In this document: piece by piece, positions 1-6,980 of the stretch | Layout: every line of letters begins with the position of its first letter | Numbering within the stretch: the stretch's first letter is position 1 | The notes under the pieces: model-generated | What the model saw: the letters and a program-made list of their open reading frames with translations, nothing else | Database searches by the model: none | Told to the model about the DNA's origin: nothing | Translations under genes and position numbers: made by a program | NCBI GenBank assembly: GCA_902472555.1 | Contig: CABROF010000046.1 | Span: forward strand, 1 to 18,116 | DNA from: UMGS1851 sp900555605 | GTDB taxonomy: Bacteria > Bacillota > Clostridia > UBA1212 > UBA1255 | Direction: 5' to 3' | DNA: 18,116 bases

Positions 1-1
1 G

Positions 2-2770
2 GCTGTGACTGCACGATATGAGTCGCCGGAGAAAGAAAACAGCGAAAAGCCCCTGATGATTAATATCTGCATTACGGATCAAAAGCAACCGCTGGAATAT
101 GCTACCGGTTCTGCAGACGGGTGGCCGGGCAAGCATTGCTATACCGGTCGGCTCCGGCCCCAGGGCAGGCGCCATTTTAAGCCGATTACATATGAGCGGG
201 GCCATACCGATGAGGCGACATACCGAATTGCACCGCGGGAGTACGCGGATTATTATGAAATCGGCAGTCTCAGAGGCGTGGACGGCGCGGCGGTTACGCA
301 TGTGGTAAATGATTTTGCCCGTATGATGATTATGGACTGGAATTTAGGCGCGGTAACGGAAAACCCCAACTGCTTTTTTGAACTGCCGCCCATCGAACAG
401 CACTGGATTGTCAATATTTTCAGTACGCTGTGTGATATCGCGCCGCTGCGGACAATCAAAAACAGCCTGTATATTATCCGGGATAAGCTGCAGGCTGCCG
501 ACGGACATCTGACAAGTCCGTTTCCGCAATCGCCGCAAAAGGATGGATGGGGACATCATTACGGGGACATGGGGCCGGGCTATGTAATCGCGCTCTGCAC
601 ACTATACAGTCTTACCGGAGATGCAAAAATGGCTTTTGATTTGAGACAATCCGCAGAAGGCGCCGTAGCGTATGAGGCGCATACCTTTTTGGATAAGACG
701 CGCTATGTTTGCACGGACATGGACCCGGAGAACCATGAAATCCGCAAACACAGCGATTATTGGGAACACACGAAGGGCGGCTGCAACGGATATGTTACCG
801 TGATGTATTATGAAGCCCTGAAGCGGCTGGCACAGTTGGAGCTGCATCTATATCAGGACCCGGAGAAGGCACAGGCCTATGAAACCCTGGCGGAAAAAAT
901 CCGGGTCGGCTTTTATAAAACCTTCTGGTCTGAACAAAGTCGATCCTTTTTATATTCCACGGAGACGCCGGATACCTGTTATCTGCCTGTCCAGGCTGCG
1001 GCGCTGCGAGCGGGAATTGCACCGGACCGCGCATGTGAAAAAGCACTTGTACAGACGGTGGAGCGTGAAAATGCAGTATTTCATTTGGGCTTTCACGCCA
1101 TGAATATCCGGAATATTTACGACCGTGAGGACCCTTGCAGATACCTGCATTCCAATTTAGGAATGGACGGGGGCTGGTACGGCTGTGCGGACGGCGATTT
1201 TTATGCCGGCTTTCCTGTATATGGCGACCGAACGCTGATTCCGCGGTACATTCATCATTTTACGGAATATTTTAAGCAGACGGGTTTTCTCAATGCGACA
1301 GCCTACAAGCGCGACGGGGTAACGCCTTCGGATAACTATTTTTCCTGTTTTCCGACACATGCCGGCCCCATATGGGGACTCTTTACGTATGGCTACGGGT
1401 TTCAGCCGGAAGCCCATCGCCTGTTGATTGCGCCGTTCCTGCATCCGTGTATGAACGGATCCGTTGTAAAATATCTGTGGCGCGGACTGCTTTTGACGGT
1501 GCGCTATGATACGCCGTATCGCTTTACCGTTACCTTTGCGCCGGGCCGCCGGATATCGGAGGAGATCCGTCCCGCGCCGATTTTTCTTTCTTTTATCAAT
1601 CAGACGCCGGGACACGTTTACCATGTCCGGCGCGGCGAGCGATTGCTTGATATACCTGCTGATTCAGAAGGTGCTGTGCTTGTCTGCCTGACGGAGGATC
1701 AGACTGCAGGCGGGCTGCCGGAGATGGGAGAAGGGGAAGTGACGGCTGTTGCCGCGGAATTACTAAACCCCGATCCGGAACGGATTTATGCGGATCAGAG
1801 AGCGGCATATCAAAAGCCGGTAGCGGCCTCGAGCTCGCTGCAGCAGGAAATCAGCACCGAACACTGGCCCCTGCTGCTGACAGATGGTTCCTATACAAGC
1901 GGTTACTGGTCACCAGAGCCTTATGATGAAAAGCCCTATCTTCGGATCGATATGGGTGTTTGTACCATTATCGGAGGCCTACGGCTTTATGTAGCAGATG
2001 CGGATTGCTATTATTACGTAATCGAGGGCTCTGAGGACCCTGCGCTTGCCTGCTGGGATATCCTGGCGGATCGGTCGAAAGAGGGGGTGACCGCGGATTT
2101 CCGAAATCCGATCCAGGAGACTTTTGCATCCATGGAAGAAAACGGAACCGGATATCATTATTATCGGATTACCTTCTGCGGCACAAGAACGCAGAAACCT
2201 GTCAGGATCACAGAGATAGAAATCGGAGGAAGTACCGTGCGGACAGGACTTCCAGAGGGCTATCCGGCATACTTTTACGTAGAAAAGCAAACGGATCGGA
2301 ATCGGAATCTTGCGAAACATAAGCCTGTGACGACAAATTCCGAAATTCGGGGCAGTGAGAACTGGGCGGTAGATAAATTAACGGATAACAGTCGGAATAC
2401 GAATATTGAGTCAGCCGGATACTCGTCGGAGGCCTTTTCCAATGCCGCCTGTACCGTATGGGTGATGATTGATCTGCAGGAAATCTGCGAGATCGGCAGG
2501 GTTGTGCTTGCTCCGCGCAGTGATAACGGTTTTCGGGGCGCATTTTTTCCGGTCGATTACAGCATTGACGTCTCAGAGGACGGCACGGTTTGGAAAACGG
2601 TCTACGAAGCTGTCGGCACGAAGCAGCCGGAGCAGCCTGTAGAAGTATGTTTTCCGGCGGTCAGCGGCCGGTTTGTGCGTTTAACTGCAACCCGACTGCG
2701 AAACAGTTCTGCGGGTGAGCATCGTCTGCAGCTGGCGGAGATGGAGGTCTACGGCCCTGCGGAGGAATGA
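2..2770 (+). CDS. Six-hairpin glycosidase-like protein with two discoidin-like modules (5' end missing)
   Basis: The reading frame is open from the left edge, so the N-terminus is probably outside the window; a GTG at 5 is the first possible start, but no ribosome site can be seen. About 921 residues remain. Residues 80-510 are helical repeats rich in aromatic residues (HWIVNIFSTL, DGWGHHYGDMGPGY, NLGMDGGWYGCADGDFYAGF, THAGPIWGLFTYGYG), the look of an (alpha/alpha)6 six-hairpin glycosidase. The HAGPIWG stretch followed by a small beta domain resembles the end of GH78-type catalytic domains. Residues about 598-745 and 764-918 look like two F5/8 type C (discoidin, CBM32-like) modules; the second has a clear NLAKHKPVTTNS start and a RFVRLTATRL end. 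A role in hydrolysing a complex glycan is inferred; GH family and substrate are not determined. Asp/Glu in DMDPENHE and SDYWEH are candidate catalytic acids only. No C-terminal anchor is present. Confidence 0.75.
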   Translation, partial: AVTARYESPEKENSEKPLMINICITDQKQPLEYATGSADGWPGKHCYTGRLRPQGRRHFKPITYERGHTDEATYRIAPREYADYYEIGSLRGVDGAAVTHVVNDFARMMIMDWNLGAVTENPNCFFELPPIEQHWIVNIFSTLCDIAPLRTIKNSLYIIRDKLQAADGHLTSPFPQSPQKDGWGHHYGDMGPGYVIALCTLYSLTGDAKMAFDLRQSAEGAVAYEAHTFLDKTRYVCTDMDPENHEIRKHSDYWEHTKGGCNGYVTVMYYEALKRLAQLELHLYQDPEKAQAYETLAEKIRVGFYKTFWSEQSRSFLYSTETPDTCYLPVQAAALRAGIAPDRACEKALVQTVERENAVFHLGFHAMNIRNIYDREDPCRYLHSNLGMDGGWYGCADGDFYAGFPVYGDRTLIPRYIHHFTEYFKQTGFLNATAYKRDGVTPSDNYFSCFPTHAGPIWGLFTYGYGFQPEAHRLLIAPFLHPCMNGSVVKYLWRGLLLTVRYDTPYRFTVTFAPGRRISEEIRPAPIFLSFINQTPGHVYHVRRGERLLDIPADSEGAVLVCLTEDQTAGGLPEMGEGEVTAVAAELLNPDPERIYADQRAAYQKPVAASSSLQQEISTEHWPLLLTDGSYTSGYWSPEPYDEKPYLRIDMGVCTIIGGLRLYVADADCYYYVIEGSEDPALACWDILADRSKEGVTADFRNPIQETFASMEENGTGYHYYRITFCGTRTQKPVRITEIEIGGSTVRTGLPEGYPAYFYVEKQTDRNRNLAKHKPVTTNSEIRGSENWAVDKLTDNSRNTNIESAGYSSEAFSNAACTVWVMIDLQEICEIGRVVLAPRSDNGFRGAFFPVDYSIDVSEDGTVWKTVYEAVGTKQPEQPVEVCFPAVSGRFVRLTATRLRNSSAGEHRLQLAEMEVYGPAEE

Positions 2771-2810
2771 AAGGTGAGTGTATAAGCGGGGGCGTATATC
2801 GGAAATGTAA

Positions 2811-2839
2811 AACCGGCGCAGTTTTTTGACGCGCCGGTT
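2811..2839. terminator. Bidirectional hairpin terminator between convergent genes
   Basis: Perfect 9-bp GC-rich stem AACCGGCGC (2811-2819) and GCGCCGGTT (2831-2839) with an 11-nt loop holding six T. On the minus strand the stem is followed by TTTTAC, and on the plus strand by CTTTCT, so it should work better for the minus-strand zinc-ribbon gene ending at 2903 but can also stop the plus-strand glycosidase gene ending at 2770. Confidence 0.7.
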
Positions 2840-2902
2840 CTTTCTGTATGAGCTGCCGCTGATTCCTTCAGCTGAAGAATTAGCTCGTTTTTCTGCCTGC
2901 TT

Positions 2903-3421
2903 TTATTTCAGCTCTGCGCCGCAGCGGGAACACTTTGTGTCCTTTTTATCGTTCGCTTGCCCGCAGTTTGCGCAAAACCTGAAACTGATATCCTGCTGCG
3001 GTCCGCCGGCGGCGGGCGCTGCATTGGGTGCAGCAGCAATCGGGGGATTGGCATTGGGGGCGTACCCATTGGGCGGTACCGGCTGTCCGGGCTGTCCGTA
3101 AGGCGCCGCGCCGTACGGCGGATACTGGGGCGGATATTGATTGGGCTGCTGATACGGGTTCTGCGCATATGGATTGTATGGCGGCGCCTGCTCCTTGGGA
3201 TTCATGACGGCTACGATAATGATGCCGATGACGCCCAGCAGCCCCAGCCACATATAAGAACTGGGCAGTCCCTTTGAGCGGGCGATCGCCCTGCAACCGA
3301 ATATGCAGCCTATGGCAACGCCGATTGAAATAATAGCGGCAACCACCAGAACAACAATCATCGCACCGATTGCTTCCTCCGCTGCGGGTTCATAATAACT
3401 GTACAACTTTAAAAGATCCAT
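2903..3421 (-). CDS. Two-helix membrane protein with Pro/Tyr-rich linker and C-terminal zinc ribbon
   Basis: A 172-residue protein of unknown function. Residues about 18-42 (AIGAMIVVLVVAAIISIGVA) and 55-73 (MWLGLLGVIGIIIVAVM) are two hydrophobic segments. Residues about 78-145 are a low-complexity linker rich in Pro, Tyr, Asn, Gln and Ala with repeated NPY, YPP and PYG units. The end is a rubredoxin-like zinc ribbon with Cys150, Cys153, Cys164 and Cys167 (CANC and CSRC separated by ten residues). The ATG at 3421 is supported by AGGGGG eight bases upstream and a consensus promoter further up. Zinc-ribbon membrane proteins of this layout are common in Bacillota without assigned roles; the ribbon probably faces the cytoplasm, by inference. 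It is transcribed separately from the acyltransferase operon upstream, although no terminator was seen between them. Confidence 0.8.
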   Translation of the reverse strand: MDLLKLYSYYEPAAEEAIGAMIVVLVVAAIISIGVAIGCIFGCRAIARSKGLPSSYMWLGLLGVIGIIIVAVMNPKEQAPPYNPYAQNPYQQPNQYPPQYPPYGAAPYGQPGQPVPPNGYAPNANPPIAAAPNAAPAAGGPQQDISFRFCANCGQANDKKDTKCSRCGAELK

Positions 3422-3453
3422 GATAAAATCCCCCTATCGTATTTTCAATTTAT

Positions 3454-3482
3454 ACTATATCATGCTGTTTTGGAAAGATCAA
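3454..3482 (-). promoter_or_regulatory. SigA-type promoter for the zinc-ribbon gene
   Basis: Read on the minus strand: -35 TTGATC (3477-3482), a 17-bp spacer, and -10 TATAGT (3454-3459), about 33 bases before the ATG at 3421. The DNA just upstream of the -35 (about 3483-3525) is very A/T-rich, like an UP element. Confidence 0.65.
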
Positions 3483-3560
3483 TTCCTATATGCATAAATA
3501 TATTGATTGTTTTTTAAATATACGCAATGCCGCTGTTTTGCAGATCCTTTCCTTCCGCAT

Positions 3561-4322
3561 TTAAAGTGATCCTGCTAGGGCCTGAAAGGCTTCCTCCATC
3601 TGCCGGCGGCATTCCATTGTAAGCCGCTGGATTTCCTCTGTCTTACCTGCGGCAAGGTCTGGATAGATGGGCGGCAGGAAGGTAAGACGGACACAGGGCT
3701 TGCGTTTGAGCGCCCAGAGACCTTTTCTTTTATGAAACGTAATGACTGCAGGTAAAATAGGCATCCGGCTGCTGACCGCCAGGTGAAAGGCGCCGGATTT
3801 GAAATTGCGCATTCCCTTTTGGTAATACGGATATAGAATCCCTTCGGGATAAATATGCACAAAGCATCCTCTTCTCAGTGCCGTACCCATGGAGCAGAAC
3901 ATTCTGCGGATCTGCCGGGGATCCGTAGAGATGGGTACGCCGCCGAGAACGCGGATCAGGCGGCGTACAACGGGAATCTTAAAGTTTGATTGCAGCGTCG
4001 CATAATAAACTCGTTTTTGGCGGAATGCGCAGTCGAGCATCGTACAATCCATCATATGAACGTGATTGCAGACCGTAACAGCACCGGATTCCTTTAAGGC
4101 GGCAATATTTTCTTTTCCGCAGACCCGCAGTCCGAAGGCCAATCTGTTATAAAGATTCAGAATGCCATGCGCAGCGGCGCGGACCGTTTTATGCACTGCC
4201 GTATGAAAGGCCGAGTCCCGGAGATAGTCGTAATCCTGATCAATGGTAAACTTACAGGGAGTCCACATTTTAAGCGGATGTGCGCCGGAGGCCGGGTCTG
4301 CAGATTTATCCAGCTGTCCCAT
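3561..4322 (-). CDS. PlsC-family 1-acyl-glycerol-phosphate-type acyltransferase
   Basis: A 253-residue protein with the lysophospholipid acyltransferase (PlsC, PF01553) signatures: motif I NHVHMMD with His87 and Asp92 in the HX4D spacing, GGVPIS in the motif II position, and VHIYPEG with Glu160 as motif III. Such enzymes transfer an acyl group from acyl-ACP or acyl-CoA to a glycerol-phosphate or related acceptor at the inner face of the membrane. The ATG at 4322 was chosen over the TTG at 4340 because GAGGAG lies ten bases upstream of it. The first 16 codons overlap nothing, but the start lies inside the end of the GT4 gene (17-base overlap), so the two are probably translationally coupled. 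It could be the cell's housekeeping PlsC or a specialised paralogue; its place behind a glycosyltransferase favours the second. The acceptor is unknown. Confidence 0.88.
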   Translation of the reverse strand: MGQLDKSADPASGAHPLKMWTPCKFTIDQDYDYLRDSAFHTAVHKTVRAAAHGILNLYNRLAFGLRVCGKENIAALKESGAVTVCNHVHMMDCTMLDCAFRQKRVYYATLQSNFKIPVVRRLIRVLGGVPISTDPRQIRRMFCSMGTALRRGCFVHIYPEGILYPYYQKGMRNFKSGAFHLAVSSRMPILPAVITFHKRKGLWALKRKPCVRLTFLPPIYPDLAAGKTEEIQRLTMECRRQMEEAFQALAGSL

Positions 4323-5448
4323 GCGTTTGATTCTCCTCAATGGATTCCCGGAACATAGCTTCTACAGCTGAGACACAGTCGTCCAATCTGTAGTTCTTTG
4401 CATGCTCGCTGTAGCGTTTCCCCATTCTGATCCGTTCGTCTTCATGCTCCAGCCAATAATCAATCCGCTCTGCCAGCGCGCGGCTGTTGCCTGCGGGAAA
4501 CAGACTCCGCTGATCCAAAGCAAATTGCGGTGTCGCGGATTTCGGACTGTCCGCAATGACCGGAACGAGCCCGCATGCAAAGGCTTCCATACAGGACATG
4601 GCCTCAATTTCCATATCTGCGGCATGCACGTAAAGATCGCAGAATGCGATGGTATTTAGAAGATCGTTTTTACTGAAAAATTGGATTATAATCGGATTTT
4701 TGAGATCTGCCGCCCGCCTTCGCAGCGCTTCCGCTCTGGGCCCCTGACCTGCCAGAATCAGCTGTATTTTATCTGCGTGCCGGGACCTTTTTACGGCATC
4801 GATCAAAACATCCTGCCGCTTTTCCCGAGAGAGTCTTCCGGTCATCAAAATCACGAATTTGTCCTTCAGCGCCGCCGGTTTGGGTAATCTCCTATATGCA
4901 AAGTCCGGATCGATTCCGTTTGAGATAACGTGAATTTTTGCGGAATACCCATTTTTTTTCAGCTCGCCTGCAATGAATTGACTAGGGCAGTGAATATGGC
5001 CGCACTTATTATATAAGAAGAAACGAAACCATTTATAAATGGCTCTGTTAATAAAGTCTACATTCGCAAGATGGATAGAAGCCGTAATATTTTCCGGCTG
5101 GACATGGAATGCAGCTGTATAGGGAACGCCGGATTTCTGTAAAATTTTCACTGCGGTATGAGAAAGAACGAAAGGGGTCAGCAGATGGACGACATCGGCC
5201 CATTCGACGGCGGCTTTCAAAATTTTTTTATTTGGCTTAGCAAAGGTCATCCCCTGGGATGAAACAAGCTTGTCAAAAAAAGGAATATATTGTTTTTTCA
5301 TCAGATATTCCGTATCGCCTTCTTTGCCGGTACTTACGATTCGGACCTCGTTGCCGTGCTTTTGCAATGTTTCAGCGAAACGTCTGGCAGAAATGGTCAT
5401 TCCGTTGTTCGCGGAAAAAAACTGATCTACCACCAATAATATTTTCAT
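4306..5448 (-). CDS. GT4-family glycosyltransferase, possibly lipid-linked
   Basis: A 380-residue GT-B fold glycosyltransferase of family GT4. The N-terminal acceptor half starts MKILLVVDQFFSANNGMT, the usual Gly/Asn-containing loop after the first strand. The C-terminal donor half has ISNGID near 175, TGRLSREKRQ with Arg205 and Lys210 for the nucleotide diphosphate, AGQGP, and the EX7E pair Glu280/Glu288 inside MEIEAMSCMEAFACG. Best matches by memory are clostridial enzymes often labelled 1,2-diacylglycerol 3-alpha-glucosyltransferase, so transfer of a sugar from an NDP-sugar to a membrane lipid is a reasonable inference, though the acceptor could be another envelope polymer. The ATG at 5448 was chosen because GGGAGG lies six bases upstream; an upstream extension to 5553 would be a poorly conserved basic segment overlapping the previous gene. 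Overlap with the acyltransferase downstream suggests linked function. Confidence 0.86.
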   Translation of the reverse strand: MKILLVVDQFFSANNGMTISARRFAETLQKHGNEVRIVSTGKEGDTEYLMKKQYIPFFDKLVSSQGMTFAKPNKKILKAAVEWADVVHLLTPFVLSHTAVKILQKSGVPYTAAFHVQPENITASIHLANVDFINRAIYKWFRFFLYNKCGHIHCPSQFIAGELKKNGYSAKIHVISNGIDPDFAYRRLPKPAALKDKFVILMTGRLSREKRQDVLIDAVKRSRHADKIQLILAGQGPRAEALRRRAADLKNPIIIQFFSKNDLLNTIAFCDLYVHAADMEIEAMSCMEAFACGLVPVIADSPKSATPQFALDQRSLFPAGNSRALAERIDYWLEHEDERIRMGKRYSEHAKNYRLDDCVSAVEAMFRESIEENQTHGTAG

Positions 5449-5482
5449 TCCGTGCCTCCCTCTCCGTGCAAAATATGCACAC

Positions 5483-6313
5483 TCATGCCGGTTTTTCCGT
5501 TTTGTCCCGGTCCTTTGTTTTTTGGTCATCGCTGTTTTTGATGTCTGCCGCAACGCTCCGGCGTTTTTTTTCTAAAGCAGGAAAAGCGTTCATCAGTCTT
5601 TGATGAATCCGGGACTGTCCTTCTGCTAAATGCTTATATTTTTCCGTCAACTCTTTATGTCTGCGCTTCCACTCCTCCGTATTTTCTTTCATATGCTGAG
5701 ACGTTTCTTTTACATGGCTGACGCTGCTGAATAAATTGTCTCCGATGCGGTCGGAAAGCTGTTTCAGCTTGGCGGCGATTCCCTCCATCAGACGCAGCCG
5801 CTTTCGGAGTTTCAAAATACTTGCTACTGTTACGCTGATGTCTGCTGCAAACGCGCAGAGCAGAAGCACAAGCAGGATGGGGCGGGACGCAGCCGGAATC
5901 CGTGAAACCGCTTTGGCAATGAAGGGATGGAGCACACGCATAAGTAAAATGCAGGCCACGCCCCAGGCAAATGAAAATTTGAAACAGACATATCCGCAGA
6001 GATTCAGCGGCTCCTTGGAATAATCCCACCATTTTGTATGAAATATTTTTTCGAGCAGAAACCCTGTTATAAATTCCAGTACAGAGGTTAGAAAAACAGA
6101 GCCGATAAATAAAAAAGGCAGATGCTTCTGAAGCGGCGTCAGCAGGCGGATTACAATTACAGCGCCGAATCCGTAAATCGGACACACCGGTCCGTTTAAA
6201 AATCCGCGGTTAACAAATTTACCTGAGCGGACTGCAGCAAATACGACTTCACCGCACCATCCGATAAAGGCATATATTGTGAATAAAAAAAATGTCTCAT
6301 AAAAGGGGTTCAT
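5483..6313 (-). CDS. CmpB-family putative ABC transporter permease with coiled-coil tail
   Basis: A 276-residue integral membrane protein of PF06541 (ABC_trans_CmpB). Signatures seen: FIGWCGEVVFAA, NRGFLNGPVCPIYGFG, LEFITGFLLEKIF, WWDYSKEPLNLCGYVCFKFS and WGVACI. About five membrane segments lie in residues 8-180. The remainder (about 185-276) is a charged cytoplasmic region with heptad-like Leu/Lys/Glu pattern (LRLMEGIAAKLKQLSDRIGD, then ENTEEWKRRHKELTEKY), probably coiled coil, ending in a Lys/Asp-rich tail. The family name is misleading: no ATPase gene is nearby and the function is unknown. The ATG at 6313 shares its A with the TGA of the MarR gene (TGATG), so translation is likely coupled. 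An ATG at 6355 is possible but would overlap MarR by 42 bases and adds unconserved sequence. Confidence 0.85.
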   Translation of the reverse strand: MNPFYETFFLFTIYAFIGWCGEVVFAAVRSGKFVNRGFLNGPVCPIYGFGAVIVIRLLTPLQKHLPFLFIGSVFLTSVLEFITGFLLEKIFHTKWWDYSKEPLNLCGYVCFKFSFAWGVACILLMRVLHPFIAKAVSRIPAASRPILLVLLLCAFAADISVTVASILKLRKRLRLMEGIAAKLKQLSDRIGDNLFSSVSHVKETSQHMKENTEEWKRRHKELTEKYKHLAEGQSRIHQRLMNAFPALEKKRRSVAADIKNSDDQKTKDRDKTEKPA

Positions 6314-6792
6314 CAAATCAGGCAGCACCCCGTTTCCCGGTATTTGTGGGTACACTGCTGAAGCTCTCGAAGCATATTTTCAATGTAGTCCATATTATGA
6401 TAGAGATCATTCAGTTCACTGACAGATTTATTCTGCTGAAAGGAACGCTGTATTTGACTGAGGACGTTCTGTATCTCCGCGAGCTTTTCTGTGCCCTGTT
6501 CCGTTAAACGGAGTTCAATACAGCGCTCGTCGGAATCACGGCGGGATCTGCGCAGCAGGTTTTCCTTTACGAGCTTTTTGCATAAGGTTGAACAGTTTCC
6601 CTTGTTCATACCCAGGGCTTGGCTCAATTCGCTCAGGGTCGGCACTTCCTGCTCATATACGGCCACAAGAATCCGGAACTTTTGAATCGTCAGACCGGAG
6701 GCCTCGATCACAGCGCCGAAAGCTTTTTCAATACCGTTATAAAGCGTATAGTAAAATTTCAGGAATCTGTCCTGCAGCGTTCTGCGGATCAT
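6313..6792 (-). CDS. MarR-family transcriptional regulator
   Basis: A 159-residue winged-helix regulator. The HTH is in TLSELSQALGMNKGNCSTLC, followed by the recognition-helix and wing region KKLVKENLLRRSRRDSDERC and RLTEQG, the usual MarR DRR-like wing. Flanking helices would form the dimer. The ATG at 6792 has AAAGGA nine bases upstream; the TTG at 6810 is less likely. It is the first gene of the four-gene operon and probably controls it, because a perfect palindrome sits on the promoter start region. The C-terminus carries Cys147, Cys156 and Cys157 (RETGCCLI end), which may be relevant to redox or metal sensing, though nothing proves it. The effector is unknown. Confidence 0.9.
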   Translation of the reverse strand: MIRRTLQDRFLKFYYTLYNGIEKAFGAVIEASGLTIQKFRILVAVYEQEVPTLSELSQALGMNKGNCSTLCKKLVKENLLRRSRRDSDERCIELRLTEQGTEKLAEIQNVLSQIQRSFQQNKSVSELNDLYHNMDYIENMLRELQQCTHKYRETGCCLI

Positions 6793-6809
6793 TGCTTCAG
6801 GTCCTTTCA

Positions 6810-6832
6810 AATAGTTTTAAAGCAAAACTATT
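6810..6832. promoter_or_regulatory. Perfect palindrome, probable MarR operator
   Basis: Two 9-bp arms AATAGTTTT (6810-6818) and AAAACTATT (6824-6832) separated by AAAGC. Its size (23 bp, A/T-rich) matches MarR-type operators. It overlaps the last bases of the -10 box (6830-6835) and the expected transcription start, so binding should block initiation. Assignment to the adjacent MarR is inference. Confidence 0.65.
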
Positions 6833-6857
6833 CTATCAAATAAACAAATTTTGTCAA
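6830..6857 (-). promoter_or_regulatory. SigA-type promoter of the MarR/CmpB/GT4/PlsC operon
   Basis: On the minus strand: consensus -35 TTGACA (6852-6857), 16-bp spacer, and -10 TAGAAT (6830-6835, one mismatch to TATAAT). It lies 38 bases before the MarR start codon. No other good promoter was seen within the operon. Confidence 0.75.
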
Positions 6858-6892
6858 TCCTGCCGGCCGGGGCCGCGGGATTTTTGCCGCAA

Positions 6893-6937
6893 TCAAAACG
6901 GGCACAAGCCAGCTTTCTGCTTGGCGTTGTGCCCGTT
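6893..6937 (-). terminator. Rho-independent terminator after the foldase gene
   Basis: A perfect 11-bp stem AACGGGCACAA (6897-6907) and TTGTGCCCGTT (6927-6937), with a 19-nt loop that itself may fold (GCC/GGC). On the minus strand it is followed by a short T run (TTTTGATTG). It lies 44 bases past the foldase stop codon and ahead of the MarR promoter, separating the two transcription units. Confidence 0.75.
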
Positions 6938-6980
6938 CCATCAGCCTCTGCAGCCGTCTGTCTTGTGCAGACCTTCGGTA

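Noticed and set aside
1157..1624. Minus-strand 155-codon open frame inside the left-edge glycosidase gene
   Set aside because: It is basic, low in recognisable motifs and lies wholly opposite a strongly supported coding region; it is an antisense shadow.
5449..5553. Longer start for the GT4 enzyme
   Set aside because: The extra 35 residues are basic and unlike the family, while a strong GGGAGG site precedes the ATG at 5448.
5483..6313. CmpB protein as a working ABC transporter permease
   Set aside because: No ATPase or binding-protein gene is near, and the family label rests on old annotation rather than shown function.
6313..6327. CaaX-like C-terminus (CCLI) of the MarR protein
   Set aside because: Prenylation of CaaX boxes is a eukaryotic process and the resemblance is chance.
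6861..6882. GC-rich CCGGCCGG stretch as a second terminator
   Set aside because: The palindrome is short, has no loop and no useful T tract; the hairpin at 6897-6937 is far better.
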